Below, piece by piece: positions 1 through 6,492 of a stretch of DNA of 6,515 nucleotides. A model generated the notes under the pieces. That model did no database searches. It was not told the origin of the DNA and was given only the letters and a program-made list of their open reading frames with translations. The position numbers and the translations under genes are program-made. Position 1 is the first letter of the stretch. Every line of letters starts with the position of its first letter. The stretch is from Milkweed yellows phytoplasma str. MW1 (GTDB lineage: Bacteria > Bacillota_I > Bacilli_A > Acholeplasmatales > Acholeplasmataceae), in the NCBI RefSeq assembly GCF_000309485.1, contig NZ_AKIL01000005.1, positions 1-6,515 on the forward strand, read 5' to 3'.

Positions 1-12
1 AATAATAAAAAT

Positions 13-1263
13 TTAATTTTTCTTTAAAGGGAATTTTTTTGTTATCGCCAATACTTCTTTTTTAACTGCTTTCAAAACTTCTTCATTTTCATAATTATTT
101 AAAACTCGGTCAATTAAATGAGCAATTTGAACAAAATCTTTTTCTTTTAATCCTCTTGTCGTCATAGCCGGCGTTCCTATTCTGATTCCGCTAGTTAAAG
201 AAATTTTTTCTTTATCAAAAGGAATAGAATTTTTATTAACAGTTATATTAGCCTTATGAAGGGTATCTGCTGCTAATTTGCCATTTAAAAAAGGGTTTTT
301 ATGCTTCAAATCAATAAGTATTAAATGATTATCAGTTGTTTGACTAACCAAACGATAACCTAATTCTTTTAAAGTGTTGGCTAAAGCTTTTGCATTTTTA
401 ACTATTTGTTGTTGATAAACAATAAAATCATCTTTTAAAGATTCTTTGAAGGCAACTGCTTTAGCGGCGATAACATGCATTAAAGGACCTCCTTGAATGC
501 CCGGGAAAACACCTTTATTAATTTTTTTGATTATTTCTTCATTATTGGTTAAAATGATTCCTCCTCTTGGACCTCTTAAAGTTTTATGAGTAGTAGAAGT
601 AACAATATCAGCATTAGCTAAAAAAGGAGAGGGATGTAAGTCAGCCGCCACTAAACCAGCAATATGAGCCATATCTACCATCAAATAAGCATTGACTTCA
701 TCAGCTATTTTTCTAAATTCTTGAAAATCAATAATTCTAGAATAAGCAGAAGCTCCGGCGATAATTAATTTAGGTTTAGTTTCATGCGCTATTCTTCTAA
801 CTTCTTCGTAATCAATTATTTCGTTGTCTGGTGAAACACCATAACTAAATGATTTTAAAAAATTACCAGAAAAACTAACTTTTGAACCATGAGTTAAATG
901 ACCGCCAGCGTTTAACGACATTCCTAAAATAATATCATTAGGTTTTAATAAAGATTGAAAAACAGCCATATTAGCTTGTGAACCTGAATGAGGTTGAACA
1001 TTAGCATATTTAACTTTAAATAATTTTTTAACTCTTTCAATCGCTATGTTTTCAATTTCATCAACATAATCACAACCATGATAATATCTTTTTTGCGGAT
1101 AACCTTCAGAATATTTATTAGTTAAAACACTTCCTTGCGCTTCCAAAACGGCTTCAGAAACATAATTTTCTGAAGCAATTAACTCTATATGTTCTTCTTG
1201 TCTTTGAGTTTCTTTTTTTATTAATTCATAAATTTCTAAATCTTCTTTTTTTAAATTTTTCAT
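13..1263 (-). CDS. glyA: Serine hydroxymethyltransferase (GlyA)
   Basis: This cytosolic PLP enzyme interconverts serine + tetrahydrofolate and glycine + 5,10-methylene-tetrahydrofolate, the one-carbon donor for thymidylate synthase and purine synthesis. The 416 residues match the usual bacterial length (about 410–420). Visible family landmarks, in order, are: the N-terminal IELIASEN block (26–33), [13 protein letters not shown] (51–63), the HSGSQAN cofactor loop (92–98), GGHLTHG with the histidine that stacks on PLP (120–126), VDMAHIAG with the aspartate that pairs with the pyridine nitrogen (D197), [13 protein letters not shown] with the PLP-binding lysine K227, and [13 protein letters not shown] with the substrate-carboxylate arginine R361. 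No key residue is missing. The start is supported by homology beginning within a few residues and by a GAGGA-type ribosome binding site. The gene lies after the terminator that follows dnaN, so it is probably transcribed separately or by read-through. It ends 12 nt from the window edge, so its downstream neighbour is unknown. Confidence 0.98.
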   Translation of the reverse strand: MKNLKKEDLEIYELIKKETQRQEEHIELIASENYVSEAVLEAQGSVLTNKYSEGYPQKRYYHGCDYVDEIENIAIERVKKLFKVKYANVQPHSGSQANMAVFQSLLKPNDIILGMSLNAGGHLTHGSKVSFSGNFLKSFSYGVSPDNEIIDYEEVRRIAHETKPKLIIAGASAYSRIIDFQEFRKIADEVNAYLMVDMAHIAGLVAADLHPSPFLANADIVTSTTHKTLRGPRGGIILTNNEEIIKKINKGVFPGIQGGPLMHVIAAKAVAFKESLKDDFIVYQQQIVKNAKALANTLKELGYRLVSQTTDNHLILIDLKHKNPFLNGKLAADTLHKANITVNKNSIPFDKEKISLTSGIRIGTPAMTTRGLKEKDFVQIAHLIDRVLNNYENEEVLKAVKKEVLAITKKFPLKKN

Positions 1264-1272
1264 CTTGCTTCT

Positions 1273-1277
1273 TCCTC
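1273..1277 (-). promoter_or_regulatory. Ribosome binding site of glyA
   Basis: On the minus strand the purine tract AGAGAGGAAGAAG precedes the ATG. The GAGGA core ends 9 nt before the start codon. This is one of the two clear Shine-Dalgarno sequences in the window and supports the start at 1263. Confidence 0.7.
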
Positions 1278-1283
1278 TCTTTC

Positions 1284-1312
1284 TTTAATTTTTTTGAATA
1301 AATAATTGCCAA
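1284..1312 (-). promoter_or_regulatory. Weak candidate glyA promoter
   Basis: If the hairpin at 1321–1355 terminates dnaN transcription, glyA needs a promoter in the remaining 57 nt. The best -35-like hexamer is TTGGCA (1312–1307, one mismatch to TTGACA). At a 17-nt spacing the -10 position holds only ATTAAA (1289–1284), a poor match, and spacings of 16 or 18 are no better. The site is proposed mainly from position. Read-through from dnaN is the alternative. Confidence 0.2.
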
Positions 1313-1320
1313 AAAGTAAA

Positions 1321-1355
1321 AAAATAATTGTTTTTACATTAAAAACAATTATTTT
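1321..1355 (-). terminator. Rho-independent-like terminator after dnaN
   Basis: A perfect 15-bp inverted repeat (arms 1321–1335 and 1341–1355) encloses a 5-nt loop. On the minus strand it is followed by the U-rich stretch UUUACUUUUUGG. The stem overlaps the dnaN TAA codon (1354–1356). Only one of the 15 pairs is G·C, which is unusual for an intrinsic terminator but in keeping with the base composition here. On the plus strand no T-run follows and there is no plus-strand gene, so it most likely acts on the leftward transcript. Confidence 0.7.
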
Positions 1356-2487
1356 ATAAAAATGGTAAAATTAAATATAAAAGCGTTTTATCTTCTTCGC
1401 TAGAAATAATAAAAGGTTTGACCGAATTATCAAAATGAATTTTTATTTCTTTAGCGGGGAAAACTTTTAAAATTTCTTCTAAATGCTTCACATTAAAGGC
1501 TGTTTTGATATTTTCTTCAACCTTTCCTTCTAAAAGTAAAATTTCTTCTGATGCGTTTCCTATTTCTTCACTTCCGGAAAAAATTTCTATTTTTTTATTT
1601 CGATCAATATTTAAATGAACAATATTATTGAAAATATTTTCTTCTTTAGGTAAAAATAAAGATAATCTTTCTAATGTTTTAGTTAAATCTTCTTTTTTTA
1701 ATTTAATAAAAGAAGAAAAATGTTCTTCTTTAATTTGTTGTATCAAAGGGAAATTACCTTGAAGAAGAATTGTTTGAAACAATAAAGATTCAGAACATAA
1801 AAAAAGCTTTTGTTCATTAATAGCTATTTTAACACTTTCATCTTTTTGTTGTTCTAAAAGTTTATTCATTTCTTCTAAACTTTTACTAGGAACAACAATA
1901 TTAAAATCAGGGTAATCTAAATTCAATTCTATTCTTTTTTGACTTATACGAAAAGAATCAGTAGATAAAGCGGTTAAAAAAGGTTTTTTATAAATTAAAT
2001 TAACTCCTGTTAAAATAATTTTTTGTTTGTCCTTAGAAGTTGCAATAACAGCTTCTTTAATTAATTTCTTTAAAAAATAACTTTTTAAAAGAAAAATTTT
2101 TTCAAAATTAAAAGTAAAATCAATAGAAGGGAAATCGTTAAAATTCATCATTTTTAATTTATATTCCGAAGAAGGTAAAGTTTTGATAACTAATAACTTA
2201 TTATCCATAGAAGAAATCTTGATAAGAGGTGAATAAATTTTTTTAATAATATCAATAAAATACTTTCCAATTATAATTAAAGAACCGGTTTTTTTAACTT
2301 TTAAACTTTCATCTTTTATTTCTAATCTTGCTGCTATATTCATGTTAATGACTTCTAAAAACAAAACATCTTCTTGAATTTCTATTTTAATATTATAATA
2401 AACTGGGAAAAAAGTTTTTGTAGGAAGTATTTTTTGAATTTGGAGTAAAAAATGCAATAAAACTTCTTTTTTTATTTCAAAATTCAT
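1354..2487 (-). CDS. dnaN: DNA polymerase III sliding clamp, beta subunit (DnaN)
   Basis: DnaN is the ring-shaped dimeric processivity clamp that holds DNA polymerase III and repair proteins on DNA. The 377-residue length and three-fold domain pattern (about 1–122, 123–247, 248–377) fit the family. Recognisable blocks include the start MNFEIKKEVL, KTGSLIIIGKYFIDIIKK (66–83), LTGVNL (159–164), TALSTDSFRIS (172–182), VVPSKSLEEM (198–207), GNFPLIQQI (244–252) and the C-terminal LILPFL. Divergence is substantial. In the clamp-binding pocket the TDGHRL/TDSHRL motif reads TDSFRI (F179 in place of His), and the C-terminus ends PFL where E. coli has PMRL. The gene begins 30 nt after the dnaA stop, in the classical dnaA–dnaN order, and is probably cotranscribed with dnaA. 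The spacer before its ATG is A-rich (…AAAGAAAAGAAAT…) with no GG-containing Shine-Dalgarno, so initiation may be weak or depend on dnaA translation. Identity rests on these blocks plus the position next to dnaA. Confidence 0.96.
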   Translation of the reverse strand: MNFEIKKEVLLHFLLQIQKILPTKTFFPVYYNIKIEIQEDVLFLEVINMNIAARLEIKDESLKVKKTGSLIIIGKYFIDIIKKIYSPLIKISSMDNKLLVIKTLPSSEYKLKMMNFNDFPSIDFTFNFEKIFLLKSYFLKKLIKEAVIATSKDKQKIILTGVNLIYKKPFLTALSTDSFRISQKRIELNLDYPDFNIVVPSKSLEEMNKLLEQQKDESVKIAINEQKLFLCSESLLFQTILLQGNFPLIQQIKEEHFSSFIKLKKEDLTKTLERLSLFLPKEENIFNNIVHLNIDRNKKIEIFSGSEEIGNASEEILLLEGKVEENIKTAFNVKHLEEILKVFPAKEIKIHFDNSVKPFIISSEEDKTLLYLILPFL

Positions 2488-2517
2488 ATTTTATATTTCT
2501 TTTCTTTAAAATTAATT

Positions 2518-3882
2518 TTAACTATTTATTTTTTCTATAATAAGTTCAACAGTTTTGTTCAATTCTTCGTTTTCTTTGATTTTTTTCTCTATTTTTCTGT
2601 AAGCTTTTAAAATAGTAGAATGATGTCTTTTATTAAAGTGCAGGCCGATTATTTCATAAGAAGAATTGTTTATTTTTTTAATTAAATAAATAGCGATATG
2701 ACGAGGTAGAGAAAATTTATTATGTTTTTTACCACTAATTAAATCGCGTACACTGATATTATAAAATTCACTAACTATATTTTTTATTTTTTTAACATCT
2801 ATCTCTTCTTTTGAAAGATTTTTTTTATTTTTTAATAAAGGGTCTAGAGCTTCTGTTACATTTTTTAAATTAATTTCTAACCCATAAATTTGAGTATAAT
2901 TTAAAAGTCTTAACAAAACTCCTTCCATTTCCCTTATGTTATCGCCAAAACGCGAAGAAATAAATTCTAAAATTTCTTTTTTTATTTTGGTGTTGTCGCC
3001 TTCAATCTCAAATATTTTTTTCTTTAAAATTTCTAAACGATGTTTAGAATCAGGTTTTTTAATATCTACTATTAATCCTGCTTTAAAACGATTAGTCAAT
3101 CTTTCCATAATTTTATTCAATTCAGAAATAGGTTTATCGCTGGTAATAATGATTTGTTTTTTATTCAAATTAAGATAATCAAAAAGTTTAAAAAATTCCA
3201 TTTGAGTTCTTTTAGCGTCAGCCATTATTTGAATATCATCTACCAAAAGAACATCAATATTACGGTATTTATTATTGAAATCTTCCATTTTATCTTTTCT
3301 TAATTGATTAGTAAAATCTTCAATAAAGCCATCAGCTTTAACGTATAAAATCTTTTTATGAGGATGTTTATCAAAAATATAATTACCAATTGCTTGCATA
3401 AGATGAGTTTTTCCCAAACCCACTGAACCAAAAATATATAAAGGATTCGTTTGTACGACTTTCGCTTCAGCGATTTGTTTAGCCATTTTAAAGGCAAAAA
3501 TGTTACTCGGACCAACAATAAAATTATCAAATTTATAATCAGATTCTAATTTTCCCAAATGATAACTATTAAAATTTATTCTTTTTTCTTGAATTTCTTC
3601 TTCTTTTTCTTTTTTAATTTCTTCCTTAGTAATAAAATTAAAAGTTATTTTTTGTTTAGAATATTTTTCCGATAATTCTTCAATTTTTTTTAAATAAATA
3701 TAAACAATTTTATTTTTTATAAAATCATTTTCAACTAAAATAAAAATAATTCTATCTTCTATTTTATATGGAGTTTTAATATTAGAAAAAGTTTCTTCAA
3801 AAACTTCGTTACTATAAATAAGAGACAAATCTTTTAAAATTTGATCCCAAATTTGTTGTTCTGGTAGTTCTTTTTCTTCCAT
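2518..3882 (-). CDS. dnaA: Chromosomal replication initiator protein DnaA
   Basis: DnaA is an AAA+ ATPase that binds DnaA boxes, oligomerises and melts the origin. The 454 residues have the standard four-domain plan. Domain I (about 8–82, starting IWDQILKDL) is the protein-interaction domain. A short charged Lys/Glu-rich linker (about 85–113) is domain II. Domain III (about 114–350) is the AAA+ core, with Walker [10 protein letters not shown] (152–160, K158), Walker B VLLVDDIQ (211–218, D215/D216), sensor I IITSD (245–249), a box VII ERLTNRF with the candidate arginine finger R265, and sensor [11 protein letters not shown] with R317. Domain IV (about 360–454) is the DNA-binding helix-turn-helix: LPRHIAIYL (392–400, with R394 equivalent to E. 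coli R399) and NKRHHSTI (417–424). In the last motif the usual G-R-D-H-T-T-V carries His at the aspartate position (H420). The start is supported by an AAAGG ribosome binding site. It lies 73 nt after the nrdIE stop and 30 nt before dnaN. Confidence 0.98.
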   Translation of the reverse strand: MEEKELPEQQIWDQILKDLSLIYSNEVFEETFSNIKTPYKIEDRIIFILVENDFIKNKIVYIYLKKIEELSEKYSKQKITFNFITKEEIKKEKEEEIQEKRINFNSYHLGKLESDYKFDNFIVGPSNIFAFKMAKQIAEAKVVQTNPLYIFGSVGLGKTHLMQAIGNYIFDKHPHKKILYVKADGFIEDFTNQLRKDKMEDFNNKYRNIDVLLVDDIQIMADAKRTQMEFFKLFDYLNLNKKQIIITSDKPISELNKIMERLTNRFKAGLIVDIKKPDSKHRLEILKKKIFEIEGDNTKIKKEILEFISSRFGDNIREMEGVLLRLLNYTQIYGLEINLKNVTEALDPLLKNKKNLSKEEIDVKKIKNIVSEFYNISVRDLISGKKHNKFSLPRHIAIYLIKKINNSSYEIIGLHFNKRHHSTILKAYRKIEKKIKENEELNKTVELIIEKINS

Positions 3883-3891
3883 TTAAACTCG

Positions 3892-3896
3892 CCTTT
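3892..3896 (-). promoter_or_regulatory. Ribosome binding site of dnaA
   Basis: The minus strand reads AAAGGCGAGTTTAA directly before the ATG. The AAAGG core ends 9 nt from the start codon. It stands out from the otherwise nearly GC-free spacer and fixes the dnaA start at 3882. Confidence 0.7.
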
Positions 3897-3924
3897 CGAA
3901 ATAATTTTTCAAAAATTAAAAATT

Positions 3925-3953
3925 TTTTTATTTATTGAATAAACTTTTTTCAA
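3925..3953 (-). promoter_or_regulatory. dnaA: Candidate dnaA promoter in AT-rich spacer
   Basis: The 73-nt spacer between nrdIE and dnaA (3883–3955) has about 12 G/C bases. A TTGAAA -35-like hexamer (3953–3948) is followed 17 nt later by TAAAAA (3930–3925), a 4/6 match to TATAAT. A small odd palindrome, TTTATT-G-AATAAA (3931–3943), sits inside the promoter spacer and could be an operator or chance. A second AT-only palindrome, AATTTTT-C-AAAAATT (3903–3917), lies closer to the gene. In DNA this AT-rich such matches arise easily. No GC-containing terminator hairpin for nrdIE was seen, so read-through into dnaA is also possible. Confidence 0.3.
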
Positions 3954-3955
3954 AC

Positions 3956-6484
3956 TTAAACTCCGCAAGATTCGCATTCTTTAACTTTTAATTTTTGAGT
4001 TCTAGTATAATAAAGGGTTTTGATACCTTTATGATGAGCGTATAAATAATATTTTTGTAATTCTCTAGTATTTATCTCGGAAGTAATACATAATTCAAAA
4101 GAAATCCCTTGATCAATATGTTTTTGAGCCATAGCAATAACATTAATTATTTTATAATTATCCATTTTATAGGCTGTTTTATACATAAAGGACACTTCCG
4201 CCAAAGAAGGAGCAGGAAAATAAGTTTTAGAATTGCCATAAGTTCTTTCTTCCACTAATTGTTTAATAGGAGTTAAAGATGGGGTAGCAGACATAATATA
4301 ACCAATAGATCCATTAGGAGCTACAGCCAATCTATGTGAGTTATATAAACCATGTTTAATCACGTTTTCTTTTAGTTCTAACCAGTCTTTATCAGTTGGC
4401 AAATAGATTCCCTCAAATATTTTTTTAACCTTATTTAAAGTAGGATAAATAGCTTTTTTATCAGCAAAATATTTTCCGTCTGCATAAGTTGATTTTTCAA
4501 ATTGATAAAACTTCTTTCCGGTTTGTTTAGCTTTCATATTAGAATGTAATAAAGAATAGTAATTAACAACGTTAAAGAAAACATCGATTAATTCTAAATC
4601 TTCTTCACTACCATAAGAAATCAATTGTTCAGCGATATAACCGTGATGACCCATGATACCAAAACCAACACTACGGTTAAGACGGTTTGCTTTTGCTACC
4701 CCAGGAACATAACCGATATTAGTTTTTAAAGAAACGGAGTTCATAATTTCCATAGCGGAAAAAACGGTTTCTTTAATAGCATTATTTTTAATCATATTTC
4801 CCATATGACCGGAAGATAAATTACAAGAAATATCCATCCCTACTTGATCATCTTTTCTTTCATCATAAGGAGCGTAATGAGAAGTGATGGAAGGTTGAAG
4901 AATTTCAGTACATAAATTAGAAAATTTAATTTTATCTGCAGAAGTATTTTTATTGTTTACGTTATCAGCGAACATAATGTAAGGATAACCAGATTCACCT
5001 TGAAGTTGAGCGATTAATTCTAATAAATTACGAGGATTAACATATCTTTTTTTCACATTAGGGTTTTTAACTAAAATATCGTACCATTTGTCTATCTCAA
5101 TGCTGATATCAGCGAAATTAAGTCCATATTCTAAATAAACACTATGAGGGTAGAAAAGAGCCATTATTTCGTTATTTCTCGCTAATTCAATCATTTTATC
5201 AGGAATAACCACTCCTAAAGATAAAGTTTTCAAACGTACATCTTCATCAGCGTTTAATTTTTTAGAATTTAAAAAATCTTCAATATCAGCATGGAAAATA
5301 TTTAAATAAGCTGCTCCAGCCCCTAATCTTTGACCCATTTGGTCTGCATAACGGAAACCATGATCAAGAAGTTTAGCAACACCAATAATCCCTTTGCAAG
5401 CGTTATTAACTCCTTTAATAGTTTCGCCTTTTGCTCTTAAATTAGTTAAATTAATAGAAACTCCGCCGCCTATTTTAGAAAGTTGCATAGAAAATTCCAT
5501 AATACGAGCAATATCATTTAAAGAATCACCCGCTTCTAATAAAAAACAAGACACAAATTCGCCTCTTTTTTTAAGACCAGTATTTAATAAAGTCGGTGTC
5601 GCAGGTGTAAAGTTTTGATGAATTAAATTTTTGATTAAAGTTTTCGCTAACTCAAAATCTCCTGAAGCGTGGTATAAAGCATTAATCGCTAAACGGTCTT
5701 CATAAGTTTCTAAATAATGTTTTTTATCGCGAGTTTTTAAAGAATAATCATTATAAAATTTAAAAGATCCCATTAAAGAAGGAAAACGGAATTTTTTAGC
5801 ATAAGCTATTTGATAAACAGTTTTAATTTGTTCGTAATTATATAAATCTAAAAAAGTTTTTTCATAATAATTATTTTCAGTTAAAAAAGTTAATTTTTCT
5901 TTTAAAGAAGAAAATCTTTTTAATTTAGGATTCACTTCTTCTAAGAAATAATATTTTACCGCTTCTTTATCTTTGTTTAAATCTTTGATATTCCCTTCTT
6001 CATCAATGATTTCGTTATTTAAAATTTTCCATTGAGGAATTTTACTTTTATCAGAATTGAAAGATTCTTTTTTTATTTCTTTTATATCATTTTTATTTTG
6101 ATACATATTTTTATCCATTTTTTTATTTTCTTTTTTATAGTTTTTTAACCATTTTTGTAAAAAATCTATATCTTCAGAAAACCCTTTTCCTTCGAATTTT
6201 AATATTAAAGGTATATTAAATTTTTTAGAAATTAATTCTCCTGCTTTTCCAAAATTAGAACCATAGTTTTTATTTCCAGAAACGGCCACTCCAATCGCTA
6301 AATGAGAATTTTTTTCTAAAAATTTTTCTATTTCATTAGAAATTTCTCCAAATTTAACTGTTTTAGTGACTAAAAAAAATTCTTCTTTGTTATTAAATTT
6401 TTTAACATGTTCCTTAGGAAAGCCTAATTTTTCAACAAAATCGAAAACATTCCCTTGTTTTTGTCCATCGAAAATAATTTTCAT
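3956..6484 (-). CDS. nrdIE: NrdI–NrdE fusion: class Ib ribonucleotide reductase activator + catalytic subunit
   Basis: This single uninterrupted 842-residue frame joins two proteins that are normally separate. Residues about 1–117 are NrdI, the flavodoxin-like FMN protein that supplies oxidant to activate the NrdF radical subunit. They show MKIIFD, GNVFDFVEKLGF, VKFGEIS, GVAVSGNKNYGSNFGKAGELI (64–84) and KFEGKGF. Residues 118–146 are a Lys/Asn-rich linker. Residues about 147–842 are NrdE, which reduces ribonucleoside diphosphates. It carries the redox pair C313 (LVSCFLLE-like EFVSCFLLE) and C554 (DISCN), the thiyl-radical C525 with N523 and E527 (FSNLCTE), the radical-transfer pair Y825/Y826 (TLYYTRT) and the C-terminal C837-x-x-C840 pair reduced by NrdH. 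The fusion exceeds a Bacillus-type NrdE (about 700 residues) by roughly one NrdI. As in other NrdE proteins, no full ATP-cone is visible. An internal ATG (M123, at 6118) lies at the junction, but no Shine-Dalgarno precedes it. NrdF is not in the window and may be upstream, beyond the right edge. Confidence 0.93.
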   Translation of the reverse strand: MKIIFDGQKQGNVFDFVEKLGFPKEHVKKFNNKEEFFLVTKTVKFGEISNEIEKFLEKNSHLAIGVAVSGNKNYGSNFGKAGELISKKFNIPLILKFEGKGFSEDIDFLQKWLKNYKKENKKMDKNMYQNKNDIKEIKKESFNSDKSKIPQWKILNNEIIDEEGNIKDLNKDKEAVKYYFLEEVNPKLKRFSSLKEKLTFLTENNYYEKTFLDLYNYEQIKTVYQIAYAKKFRFPSLMGSFKFYNDYSLKTRDKKHYLETYEDRLAINALYHASGDFELAKTLIKNLIHQNFTPATPTLLNTGLKKRGEFVSCFLLEAGDSLNDIARIMEFSMQLSKIGGGVSINLTNLRAKGETIKGVNNACKGIIGVAKLLDHGFRYADQMGQRLGAGAAYLNIFHADIEDFLNSKKLNADEDVRLKTLSLGVVIPDKMIELARNNEIMALFYPHSVYLEYGLNFADISIEIDKWYDILVKNPNVKKRYVNPRNLLELIAQLQGESGYPYIMFADNVNNKNTSADKIKFSNLCTEILQPSITSHYAPYDERKDDQVGMDISCNLSSGHMGNMIKNNAIKETVFSAMEIMNSVSLKTNIGYVPGVAKANRLNRSVGFGIMGHHGYIAEQLISYGSEEDLELIDVFFNVVNYYSLLHSNMKAKQTGKKFYQFEKSTYADGKYFADKKAIYPTLNKVKKIFEGIYLPTDKDWLELKENVIKHGLYNSHRLAVAPNGSIGYIMSATPSLTPIKQLVEERTYGNSKTYFPAPSLAEVSFMYKTAYKMDNYKIINVIAMAQKHIDQGISFELCITSEINTRELQKYYLYAHHKGIKTLYYTRTQKLKVKECESCGV

Positions 6485-6488
6485 TTTA

Positions 6489-6492
6489 CACC
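6489..6492 (-). promoter_or_regulatory. Weak ribosome binding site of nrdIE
   Basis: Only GGTG, ending 4 nt before the ATG, resembles a Shine-Dalgarno, and the spacing is short. The bases GTGTAAAATG also place a TAA just before the start. This could be the stop of an upstream gene with translational coupling, but only 31 nt are visible and no upstream protein can be recognised. Confidence 0.35.

Noticed and set aside
2201..2209. TTATCCATA, a one-mismatch DnaA box
   Set aside because: It lies inside the dnaN coding region and encodes the Met-Asp-Asn stretch. Two similar TTATCCATT copies (4158–4166, 6111–6119) likewise encode Met-Asp-Lys/Asn in NrdIE. They are scattered and explained by coding.
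2936..3178. Plus-strand 80-codon open frame
   Set aside because: It lies wholly inside dnaA on the opposite strand, has no recognisable domain, and is the antisense shadow of a clearly conserved AAA+ region.
3300..3530. Minus-strand 76-codon open frame
   Set aside because: It is out of frame within dnaA over the Walker A region. Its Ile/Leu-rich product is what a frame-shifted AT-rich gene gives.
3903..3930. AT-only hairpin as a terminator for nrdIE
   Set aside because: The best repeat has 7-bp arms with a 1-nt centre and no G·C pair, and overlapping A/T runs give several equal foldings. It is far weaker than the dnaN hairpin.
5394..5618. Plus-strand 74-codon open frame
   Set aside because: It is antisense to the conserved NrdE segment around C313 and resembles no known protein.
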